A stretch of 40,083 bases of DNA from an uncultured Muribaculaceae bacterium. GTDB lineage: Bacteria; Bacteroidota; Bacteroidia; Bacteroidales; Muribaculaceae. The notes beneath the pieces were generated by a model. That model searched no databases. It worked only from the letters and a program-made list of their open reading frames with translations, and was not told the origin of the DNA. Numbering within the stretch: position 1 is the first letter of the stretch; each line of letters opens with the position of its first letter. The position numbers were made by a program, and so were the translations under genes. The stretch spans positions 1 through 40,083 of the forward strand of contig CAJTQH010000002.1 in the NCBI GenBank assembly GCA_910578305.1, read 5' to 3'. Shown here one piece after another: positions 25,632-31,668 of the stretch.

Positions 25632-26728
25632 TGCTTGTAGGACATATTACCGCCGCTCTTGAATCCGTGGCTCCTGTGGCTTTGCAGGAAGACTACGACA
25701 ACTGCGGCCTGATCATAGGCACACCGGCGCAGGAATGCACCGGTGTGTTGCTTACTGTCGATGTCACCCCCTCGGTCGTGCAGGAAGCCATCGACACCGG
25801 ATGCAACCTTATAGTAGCGCACCACCCGCTGATATTCAAAGGCCTGCGCCGACTCAACGGAAGCACTCCCGTGGAGCAGTCGGCCATGATGGCCATTCGT
25901 GCCGGCATAGCCGTGTATGCATGCCACACATGCCTCGACAATGCCCCCGGCGGAGTGTCACACACCATGGCCACTATGCTCGGACTCGACAACATCGAGG
26001 TACTCGACCCGCAGGAAGGCCGGCTCATGAAGCTCTCGGTGTTCGTGCCGCACTCTCATGTCGAGGAAGTGCGCCTTGCCCTCTTCGATGCCGGAGCCGG
26101 ACAGATCGGACGCTACGACTGTTGCAGCTACACCACCACAGGCACAGGCACATTCCGTCCCGGCCCGGGAGCCGACCCATTTGTGGGTCATCATGGCCAA
26201 CTGCACTCCGAACCCGAGACACGTATTGAAGTCATACTGCCCGCATGGCGGCGCAGTGCCGTCGAAGCCGCACTGCTGCAGACGCATCCTTACGAAGAGC
26301 CCGCCTACGACTTCCTGACTCTGGCCAACCGCCGCGCCGACACCGGATCGGGAGCCGTGGGCAACCTGCCCTCCGTCATCACGGCATCACAGCTCGTCGA
26401 CAAAGTAAAATCCACCTTCTCATCGCCAGTGGCACGGTGCACGGCCTATCCGTCCGACGCCCCCATCCGACGCGTGGCCCTCTGTGGCGGCTCCGGAGCA
26501 TTTCTCATCAATCGCGCCATCGCTTCCGGAGCTCAGGCTTTCATCACATCCGACACCAAATATCACGACTTTGTCGACTACGCACACAACTTCCTGATAA
26601 TCGACATCGGACATTTTGAAAGCGAAAACTGCACTAAACACATTTTTTATAATATTATTACAGAAAAATTTCCTAACTTTGCAGTCCGGTATGCCACTAC
26701 CGATATTAATCCGATTAATTATTTGTAA
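25631..26728 (+). CDS. Nif3-like dinuclear metal-centre protein
   Basis: The start ATG at 25631 overlaps the aspS stop by one base (TAATG). The same frame is open far upstream inside aspS, but that part is a shadow. The protein has 365 residues. Metal ligands are in 'LIVAHHPLIFKGLRRL' (about residues 60-75) and 'DIGHFESE' near the C-terminus. A central insert of about 110 residues, around residues 135-245, has the PII/CutA-like ending 'HPYEEPAYDFLTLAN' seen in long-form Nif3 proteins. The biochemical role of the family (YbgI, GTP cyclohydrolase-like) is unsettled. It is followed by the C4 zinc-ribbon gene, its usual partner. Confidence 0.95.
   Translation: MLVGHITAALESVAPVALQEDYDNCGLIIGTPAQECTGVLLTVDVTPSVVQEAIDTGCNLIVAHHPLIFKGLRRLNGSTPVEQSAMMAIRAGIAVYACHTCLDNAPGGVSHTMATMLGLDNIEVLDPQEGRLMKLSVFVPHSHVEEVRLALFDAGAGQIGRYDCCSYTTTGTGTFRPGPGADPFVGHHGQLHSEPETRIEVILPAWRRSAVEAALLQTHPYEEPAYDFLTLANRRADTGSGAVGNLPSVITASQLVDKVKSTFSSPVARCTAYPSDAPIRRVALCGGSGAFLINRAIASGAQAFITSDTKYHDFVDYAHNFLIIDIGHFESENCTKHIFYNIITEKFPNFAVRYATTDINPINYL
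26674..26681 (+). promoter_or_regulatory. Possible internal promoter, TAACTTTG
   Basis: The box lies within the last codons of the Nif3 gene, 55 bases before the zinc-ribbon ATG. It matches TAnnTTTG, but the upstream -33 box is only T-rich. Confidence 0.45.
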
Positions 26729-26736
26729 GCAAACGC

Positions 26737-27513
26737 ATGGCTACAGCAGATAAAAACAAAGCAGAGCAGACCCTTTCAGTGGAGTCACGTCTCAAATCGC
26801 TCTATGAGCTCCAGACCATCCTCTCGCAGATCGACCGCATCAAGACCGTTCGCGGCGAGCTTCCACTCGAAGTGCGCGACCTTGAAGACCAGATCGAAGG
26901 ACTCAACACTCGTATGACCAACTTCCGTCAGGAAATAGCCGAGCTCCACAAAAAGACTCAGGTGGAAAAAGAAAAGATCCACGACTCGAAATCAAAGATC
27001 GAGACATACAAGACACAGCTCGACAATGTGCGCAATAACCGCGAGTTCGACCTTCTGTCAAAAGAAATCGAATTCCAGACACTTGAAATAGAACTTTGCG
27101 AAAAGCATATCAACGAATATGCACGCGTGATTGATGCCAAGACCGCCGAGATCGAAACCACACAGGAAACACTCAACGATCAGCAGCACATACTCGCCGA
27201 GAAGAAAAACGAACTTGAAGAAATCGTATCCGAGACCAAGCAGGACGAAGAGCGTCTGCGCGAACAGGCCAAGGAACTCGAGCCCAAAGTCGATGCCCGC
27301 ACGCTCGCTGCATTTAAACGCATCCGCAAAAACGCCCGCAATGGCCTCGGCATCGTCTACATCCAGCGCAACGCATGTGGTGGCTGCTTCAACCGCATTC
27401 CCCCGCAAAAACAAATGGAAATAAAGATGCGCAAAAAGATTATCGTGTGCGAATACTGCGGACGCATAATGATCGATCCTGATTTGGCAGGAGTGGAAAC
27501 ACCTCTGGCATAA
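26737..27513 (+). CDS. Coiled-coil C4-type zinc-ribbon protein
   Basis: The protein has 258 residues. Residues 20-185 form an almost continuous charged coiled coil with heptad-like Leu/Ile. A C-terminal zinc ribbon has Cys214 and Cys217 (CGGC) and Cys238 and Cys241 (CEYC). This is the zf-RING_7/CT398-like family. In Chlamydia and Helicobacter the homologues are reported to act as hub proteins that bind other cellular factors; the function here is inferred only as a scaffold. It is 8 bases after the Nif3 gene, and this gene pair is conserved widely in bacteria. Confidence 0.94.
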   Translation: MATADKNKAEQTLSVESRLKSLYELQTILSQIDRIKTVRGELPLEVRDLEDQIEGLNTRMTNFRQEIAELHKKTQVEKEKIHDSKSKIETYKTQLDNVRNNREFDLLSKEIEFQTLEIELCEKHINEYARVIDAKTAEIETTQETLNDQQHILAEKKNELEEIVSETKQDEERLREQAKELEPKVDARTLAAFKRIRKNARNGLGIVYIQRNACGGCFNRIPPQKQMEIKMRKKIIVCEYCGRIMIDPDLAGVETPLA

Positions 27514-27547
27514 TCAATCCACCGACAACAATATTCACGATTACGAC

Positions 27548-27594
27548 ATAAAAGCCCGCGGATGGAATCATACTCTACTCCGCGTTGCTTTTAT
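27548..27594 (+). terminator. Hairpin after the zinc-ribbon gene
   Basis: ATAAAAGC (27548-27555) pairs with GCTTTTAT (27587-27594), and inside it CGCGGA (27557-27562) pairs with TCCGCG (27579-27584). The 3' arm holds TTTT. It lies directly before tRNA-Gly, so it may be a terminator or a processing hairpin. Confidence 0.5.
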
Positions 27595-27600
27595 CACTAC

Positions 27601-27673
27601 GCGGCAGTAGCTCAGTCGGTAGAGCATCAGCTTCCCAAGCTGAGGGTCGCGGGTTCGAACCCCGTTTGCCGCT
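27601..27673 (+). tRNA. tRNA-Gly (anticodon CCC)
   Basis: The 73 bases have acceptor stem GCGGCAG/TTGCCGC and discriminator T. The anticodon stem-loop TCAGC-TTCCCAA-GCTGA gives anticodon CCC, and the T-loop contains GTTCGAAC. CCA is not encoded (the next bases are CCC). No promoter was found immediately upstream; it may be read from the zinc-ribbon transcript. Confidence 0.94.
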
Positions 27674-27677
27674 CCCC

Positions 27678-27708
27678 AAAAACAGGTTGTTAACAACCTG
27701 TTTTTTTT
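27678..27708 (+). terminator. tRNA-Gly terminator
   Basis: A perfect palindrome (stem 27678-27691 with 27692-27705), centred on TTAA, ends in a run of eight T. It is a strong intrinsic terminator. Confidence 0.92.
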
Positions 27709-27726
27709 GTACCCATCACATCAAAC

Positions 27727-28028
27727 AATAGGTAGGACGGCATCCTTACCCTCGCACTACAACGACCAAACACTCAATCTAATTCCACAACCCTAATAGG
27801 AGGGAGGGCATCCCTGCCCTCGCGCTGCAACAACCAACACTCAACCTAATTCCACGACCCTAATAGGAGGGAGGGCATCCTTGCCCTCGCACTGCAACGA
27901 CCAAACACTCAACCTAATTCCACAACACTAATAGGAGGGAGGACATCCTTGCCCTCGCACTACAACGACCAAACACTAAACCTCATTCACTACCCTAATA
28001 GGAGGGAGGGCTTCCAGCCCTCGCATCC
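27727..28028. repeat. Five tandem REP-like units, 67-68 bp each
   Basis: Units begin at 27727, 27795, 27862, 27930 and 27997, each with AATAGG. Each holds an 18-base core of the form GAGGGCATCCTTGCCCTC, which folds as a 7-bp stem with a 4-base loop. Cores are at 27736-27753 (mismatched), 27804-27821, 27871-27888, 27939-27956 (one mismatch) and 28006-28022. The last is GAGGGCT-TCC-AGCCCTC, a shorter loop with a compensated base pair. A spacer of about 35 bases, with CAACGACCAAACACTC and then AATTCCAC, is shared between units. The last unit keeps only the core. No RAYT transposase gene is in the window. Confidence 0.9.
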
Positions 28029-28088
28029 CATTGGTAATGCCAGATATCGCAACACACCGTCACTTCTTCAAGACAATGGCGTTATCAC

Positions 28089-28117
28089 GCGACGGCAAGG
28101 ATGCCGTCCCACCTATA
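28089..28117 (-). repeat. Inverted single copy of the REP-like unit
   Basis: The core at 28091-28108 is the reverse orientation of the array core, with a changed but still perfect stem (GACGGCA/TGCCGTC on the minus strand). With the array it forms a BIME-like arrangement around the 61-base stretch between them. Confidence 0.8.
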
Positions 28118-28216
28118 TCTGCAACTACCTTATTAATTATCCCCGTCAATGAGAGCAAATAATATTTGGGGATTTTTTATGCCTATGCATAGCCCCAACC
28201 AATAACATTTTTTTTG

Positions 28217-28224
28217 TAACTTTG
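28217..28224 (+). promoter_or_regulatory. Promoter -7 box TAACTTTG of the small island
   Basis: It matches TAnnTTTG, with the first start codon (TTG) 22 bases downstream. No -33 TTTG is evident. Confidence 0.5.
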
Positions 28225-28246
28225 CCCTTGATTTAGAGCCAAAGAG

Positions 28247-28483
28247 TTGGCTCATTGGATCAACAACTTTATAAAAGGTGTTATTGAAATTTTATCTTCT
28301 AAAGTCAAACTTCGCAACTTTGATATTCAGCATGAAGATGAGATTGGCAATAGCACCTGCATCGGTTGCTTATACCCTGCCGTGATTGATTTAAAGAAAG
28401 GCTTTGGGTCGTACACATGGGAGATTGCAAGTTTTGTGTTAGCAGGACTTCTCTTGATTGGTTTTATAACATGTCGGACGTGA
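28247..28483 (+). CDS. Small membrane protein of unknown function, probably frame-broken
   Basis: The 78-residue frame begins with TTG (28247), close behind a promoter box. It has a polar part ('KVKLRNFDIQHEDEIGNS') and one C-terminal membrane segment 'WEIASFVLAGLLLIGFITC'. It stops at 28481-28483. The next frame (+1) then continues with 'GRELIAWIRKNQ' straight into the 29-residue frame at 28533-28622, so the two may once have been a single two-segment membrane protein of about 125 residues. I recognise no family. Base composition is more AT-rich than the flanks. Confidence 0.5.
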   Translation: MAHWINNFIKGVIEILSSKVKLRNFDIQHEDEIGNSTCIGCLYPAVIDLKKGFGSYTWEIASFVLAGLLLIGFITCRT

Positions 28484-28532
28484 ACTCATAGCATGGATTC
28501 GTAAAAATCAAATAATTAATACAAAAGTCCAA

Positions 28533-28622
28533 ATGCTAAAATCAGTTTTAGAGCAATTAGGCAGATTGGCTATCGGTTGGATTCTGTTTATAAGTCCTTG
28601 GTATAGTTATGAGGGATACTAA
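28533..28622 (+). CDS. 29-residue membrane-segment ORF
   Basis: ATG at 28533 and TAA at 28620-28622. The sequence begins MLKSVLEQLGRL and has a hydrophobic stretch 'LAIGWILFISPWY', long enough for one short membrane helix. It ends 14 bases before the next gene. It is either a free-standing small membrane protein or the 3' part of a frameshifted gene starting at 28247, because its frame stays open upstream to 28470. Confidence 0.4.
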   Translation: MLKSVLEQLGRLAIGWILFISPWYSYEGY

Positions 28623-28636
28623 TAAAAAGAAATAAC

Positions 28637-29059
28637 ATGAAAAACCCATTACGACAATACATATACGAAATCGGCTCTTTGCTTTCACAACTTGGAAACG
28701 AGTTGCAGATGCAAGCGCAGTCAAATCAACCTTTGAATATTCATGGTCAAGTTAAACAGACTATGGACAATCTTACCTATTATCTGCACAATCTCAACGC
28801 AGACCTTGACGCTTGCCGATATGACCTTATTAAAGACGGAGAGTGTAATCTGAATCCGTTAGAGATAGAATCGATTAAAGGAGCATTATACCATCTGCTG
28901 AATGGAGGAAGCTACACCCATAATGGAGATTCATCAAGTCCAACCGCTGAACTTCATAAGATGATGTTTCTGATTGATTCTCTCTATCGGTTATTGGCTC
29001 TTGGCTCAAACGGCTCAAAAGAATACATCTTTGACAAAATAACAGATAAGGACAGATAA
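28637..29059 (+). CDS. Hypothetical soluble protein of an accessory island
   Basis: The 140-residue protein looks largely helical: 'LRQYIYEIGSLLSQLGNEL', 'VKQTMDNLTYYLHNLNADL' and a Leu-rich C-terminal helix 'LHKMMFLIDSLYRLLALGS'. There is no signal peptide and no membrane segment. I recognise no family. It follows the 29-residue frame by 14 bases and lies between REP copies (28117 and 29237). Past its stop, another frame stays open to 29198 with protein-like sequence ('RIDEERIDYTKEYILQIV'), so the 3' end may be frameshifted or a neighbouring gene lost. Confidence 0.6.
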   Translation: MKNPLRQYIYEIGSLLSQLGNELQMQAQSNQPLNIHGQVKQTMDNLTYYLHNLNADLDACRYDLIKDGECNLNPLEIESIKGALYHLLNGGSYTHNGDSSSPTAELHKMMFLIDSLYRLLALGSNGSKEYIFDKITDKDR

Positions 29060-29198
29060 CAAGACGAAAGCAAAGGCGACCGAAACTGTCTCAAACCACA
29101 GTGTCAGAAGTATCAGAATAGATGAAGAACGGATTGATTACACAAAAGAATATATCTTACAGATTGTAAAAGAGCATCCGGAACTTAAACTATGGTGA
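29043..29198 (+). pseudogene. Start-less open frame with protein-like sequence
   Basis: Following TAA at 29040-29042 the frame is open for 51 codons to TGA at 29196-29198 without any ATG, GTG or TTG start I would accept. The peptide is charged and helical ('RIDEERIDYTKEYILQIVKE'). It overlaps the 140-residue gene by 17 bases and is in the +1 frame to it. It is probably a gene remnant or the original C-terminus of that gene. The rest of 29199-29428 holds a REP copy and an isolated TAACTTTG at 29336-29343, but no gene I can support. Confidence 0.35.
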
Positions 29199-29236
29199 CA
29201 TTCCGCATAATTTCATGTGGATCACTGCTTAGGCGT

Positions 29237-29254
29237 GAGGGCATCCTTGCCCTC
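29237..29254 (+). repeat. Isolated REP-like core
   Basis: This is an exact copy of the array core (GAGGGCATCCTTGCCCTC), about 1.2 kb from the array and in the same orientation. Its flanks do not match the array spacer. Confidence 0.8.
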
Positions 29255-29428
29255 GCATCACCCCGCAAATATCACAACTGAAAAAAAATTACATCTCTCG
29301 CGCAAAACACAGCACTATAACATCTCATCGTGTCGTAACTTTGCCTCACTATGAGAAATCCACCATCATACTCCCCGCTATGCTTTAGCCACACCAGTCA
29401 CGAATGGTTGACATATATCTGTGTCCGA

Positions 29429-30136
29429 TCAATCTTCTTCCCCGACGGATGATGCTACGGTGAGCATATAGCCGAATCCACGCTGATTGACTATGCGCAC
29501 GGCCGGTGATCGCCTCAGAGCCCGACGCAGCTTGTGGATATAACCATGGAGCGAATTACGATTGCTCTGATCGTCGCGCTGCCACACCGCCATCATTAGA
29601 TCGGAGGCCTCGACCGTCTTACCCGCATTGGCAGCCAGCTGCTCGAGAATACGTGACTCAAAATACGACAGCTCCGTTTTATCAGAGCCTAATCTGAGCG
29701 TCTGTTCAGTGACATTGAACACATAGTCGCCTATTTCATACACCCTGTTATCGACCTTATTACCTTCATGGCGGCGAAACAGCGCTTTAACTCTCACTAT
29801 CAGCTCCCTAAGTTCAAACGGCTTTTTGAGGTAATCGCTTGCCCCGATTTCAAATCCACGCTCCACATCGTCGATACCGCTCTTGGCTGTAAGAAACAGC
29901 AATGGCACGTCAGGCGACAGTCTCCGTATCTCTTTCGCCATCGAAAATCCATCTTTCAGCGGCATCATCACATCAGCCACCACTACGTCAGCACCTGACG
30001 TACGGTATTTAGCCAGACCGTCCACACCATTGCCTGCCGTGATCACATCATACCCCTGACCACGCAGCGTGTCAGCCACTATCATCACGAGGTCGGCCTC
30101 GTCTTCTACCAACAGTATTCTACCTTTCATCTCCAC
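29429..30136 (-). CDS. OmpR-type response regulator
   Basis: The 235-residue protein has a receiver domain at residues 6-120 with phospho-acceptor Asp55 in 'VVVADVMMPLKDGF', acidic residues 'VEDEAD' and the conserved Lys in 'FLTAKSG' and 'YLKKPFE'. A winged-helix DNA-binding domain follows at about residues 135-230 ('LSYFESRILEQLAANAG', 'NSLHGYIHKLRRALR', 'IVNQRGFGYML'). The start could be Met3. It overlaps the kinase gene by up to 17 bases. The arrangement and sequence resemble Bacteroides RprX/RprY, but I do not assign the symbol. A likely operator is the pair of repeats at 31560-31596. Confidence 0.95.
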   Translation of the reverse strand: MEMKGRILLVEDEADLVMIVADTLRGQGYDVITAGNGVDGLAKYRTSGADVVVADVMMPLKDGFSMAKEIRRLSPDVPLLFLTAKSGIDDVERGFEIGASDYLKKPFELRELIVRVKALFRRHEGNKVDNRVYEIGDYVFNVTEQTLRLGSDKTELSYFESRILEQLAANAGKTVEASDLMMAVWQRDDQSNRNSLHGYIHKLRRALRRSPAVRIVNQRGFGYMLTVASSVGEED

Positions 30137-31517
30137 CGAATATGATTTTAAACAACGTACCTACACCATCCGTGCTTTTCACTTCTATGCTCCAGCCCAT
30201 CTTGTCAAGCACCGTCTTTACATAGTAAAGTCCTATGCCGTAACCTCTCACATCCTGCCTGTCGCCATGCGGCACTCGGTAGAACTTATTGAACAGATAT
30301 GGCAGAGACTTTGCCGGTATGCCAATGCCGTTGTCGGCAACCGTGATTCCGGATGCATCACAAGACAGGGATATTTCCACGCTGTCACGGGAATATTTGA
30401 TAGCATTGTCTATCAGATTGTTCAGCACATTGGCAAGATGAGTCCTGTCCGCTACTACTTCCAGATCGTCGGGCACCGCCACATCAATAGCTATGGCCTT
30501 GTCGGCTCTCATGCGCTGTGCGGCGGCAATCTCATCTATAAATGGCCGTAGCTTTATTGAGTCCATCTTAAGCGTCATGCTTTTGCGTCGCTCCATACTC
30601 ATGGCCAGAATGTTTTCCACCAGTTCACCAAGCCGTCTCAACTGCTTGTTGGCTATCTGAAGATACTTTTCTTTCTTCGACGGATCATTGTCGGCATCAT
30701 AATTGAGCAGCGCATCATTGGCCGAATATGCTATGGCTATCGGAGTCTTCAGTTCATGCGTCATATTGTTGATGAAATCATCCTTCATCTCCTCGATTGC
30801 CCGAAGAGTCGACACCGTGCGCAGAAGATAGCGGAAAGCCATTACCAGAAGCAATATTATACCGGCGGTCGACACCACTATGCCGCGCATCTGCCTGAAC
30901 ACATATCTACCAAGCGGTGTGTAATAGGCACGATAGCTCTCGCCGGTCAGAGTGTTGTAGATGATCGAACACGAATCCAGTCCGTATTCGCGGGCTATAG
31001 CCGGATCTCCGGCCGTCACGATGCCGGCCGAATCCAGCCTCACCACATAAGCCGTATCGGGATATAGCCCCTTGCGTGCCAATGAAAGCCTGAACAGGCT
31101 GTCGAGATCCGAGATTCTAAGTGCCCAATAGCCGTCAAATGTCTGATGCGCTCCATAACCGATCTCATCGACCATTATGTCGGAGTAATTCGTCCCGGGA
31201 TCCAATGGCTGTTTCCGCACCTCCACGGCACAGTCCGACACACCGTCGTAGACAGCGACTATGAGCGTATCGCCGTTTATCGTGCGGCTCTGCGACAACT
31301 GTTTGCCGGCATAGACTATTGTGCTGTCAGGAGCTGGATATTTTTCCGAGCGGTTCATTATCTCGTCAAGATCCGCATCGCGCAACGACTGCATCACAAG
31401 CCTGTGAGTCTGCATTGACACCGAGCCATATAGTTCTACAAGGCAATACACATTATAGCCCAGCATAGACACCAATGCCAGGATTATAAGCGAACTTTTC
31501 AGTCTGAAATGTTTCAT
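30120..31517 (-). CDS. Membrane histidine kinase
   Basis: I chose Met at 31517 (MKHFRLKSS, 465 residues), because the ATG three codons earlier lies inside the promoter box. The first membrane segment is about residues 8-27 and the second about 211-230. They bracket a periplasmic sensor of some 180 residues with no recognised domain. The phospho-acceptor is His254 in 'MTHELKTPIAI'. The ATP-binding domain has the N box 'NNLIDNAIKYS', G1 'DNGIGIP' and G2 'GYGIGLYYVK'. It would sense an envelope signal and phosphorylate the regulator encoded just downstream. Confidence 0.95.
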   Translation of the reverse strand: MKHFRLKSSLIILALVSMLGYNVYCLVELYGSVSMQTHRLVMQSLRDADLDEIMNRSEKYPAPDSTIVYAGKQLSQSRTINGDTLIVAVYDGVSDCAVEVRKQPLDPGTNYSDIMVDEIGYGAHQTFDGYWALRISDLDSLFRLSLARKGLYPDTAYVVRLDSAGIVTAGDPAIAREYGLDSCSIIYNTLTGESYRAYYTPLGRYVFRQMRGIVVSTAGIILLLVMAFRYLLRTVSTLRAIEEMKDDFINNMTHELKTPIAIAYSANDALLNYDADNDPSKKEKYLQIANKQLRRLGELVENILAMSMERRKSMTLKMDSIKLRPFIDEIAAAQRMRADKAIAIDVAVPDDLEVVADRTHLANVLNNLIDNAIKYSRDSVEISLSCDASGITVADNGIGIPAKSLPYLFNKFYRVPHGDRQDVRGYGIGLYYVKTVLDKMGWSIEVKSTDGVGTLFKIIFGGDER

Positions 31518-31523
31518 CACCGG

Positions 31524-31531
31524 CAAAGATA
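31524..31531 (-). promoter_or_regulatory. Kinase-operon promoter -7 box TATCTTTG
   Basis: The minus strand reads TATCTTTG ending at plus position 31524. Transcription would start near 31517, at the chosen ATG, so the mRNA may be nearly leaderless. No standard -33 TTTG is present, which would fit activator dependence. Confidence 0.55.
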
Positions 31532-31559
31532 GTAATTCTACACAGCCCCATAGTATTAT

Positions 31560-31596
31560 TTAAGACTAAATAAGGCAAGCGTTAAGACTAAATAAG
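31560..31596. promoter_or_regulatory. Two 15-bp direct repeats, probable response-regulator operator
   Basis: TTAAGACTAAATAAG occurs at 31560-31574 and again, identically, at 31582-31596. The 22-bp start-to-start spacing is two helical turns, which is the geometry of tandem OmpR/PhoB-type binding sites. They lie midway between the two divergent promoter boxes, about 43-79 bases upstream of the kinase start and 49-85 upstream of the barrel-gene start. Confidence 0.72.
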
Positions 31597-31629
31597 AGAG
31601 ATATTACGCCTCCAGTTATTCACATGAAG

Positions 31630-31637
31630 TATATTTG
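31630..31637 (+). promoter_or_regulatory. Barrel-gene promoter -7 box TATATTTG
   Basis: It matches TAnnTTTG, with the ATG at 31669 32 bases beyond. It lies inside the longer frame from 31624 and so favours the 31669 start. No -33 TTTG is seen. Confidence 0.55.
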
Positions 31638-31668
31638 CACTGTCGTTTTTCAACATTTACACTATGCT

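Noticed and set aside
27727..28028. CRISPR array
   Set aside because: The repeated part is the whole 67-68 bp unit including the 'spacers', which are nearly identical between units. There are no unique spacers and no cas genes.
29351..29452. 33-residue frame (MRNPPSYS...) just after a TAACTTTG box at 29336-29343
   Set aside because: It overlaps the end of the response-regulator gene and has no hydrophobic, charged or conserved-looking pattern. The box may be chance; kept only as a note.
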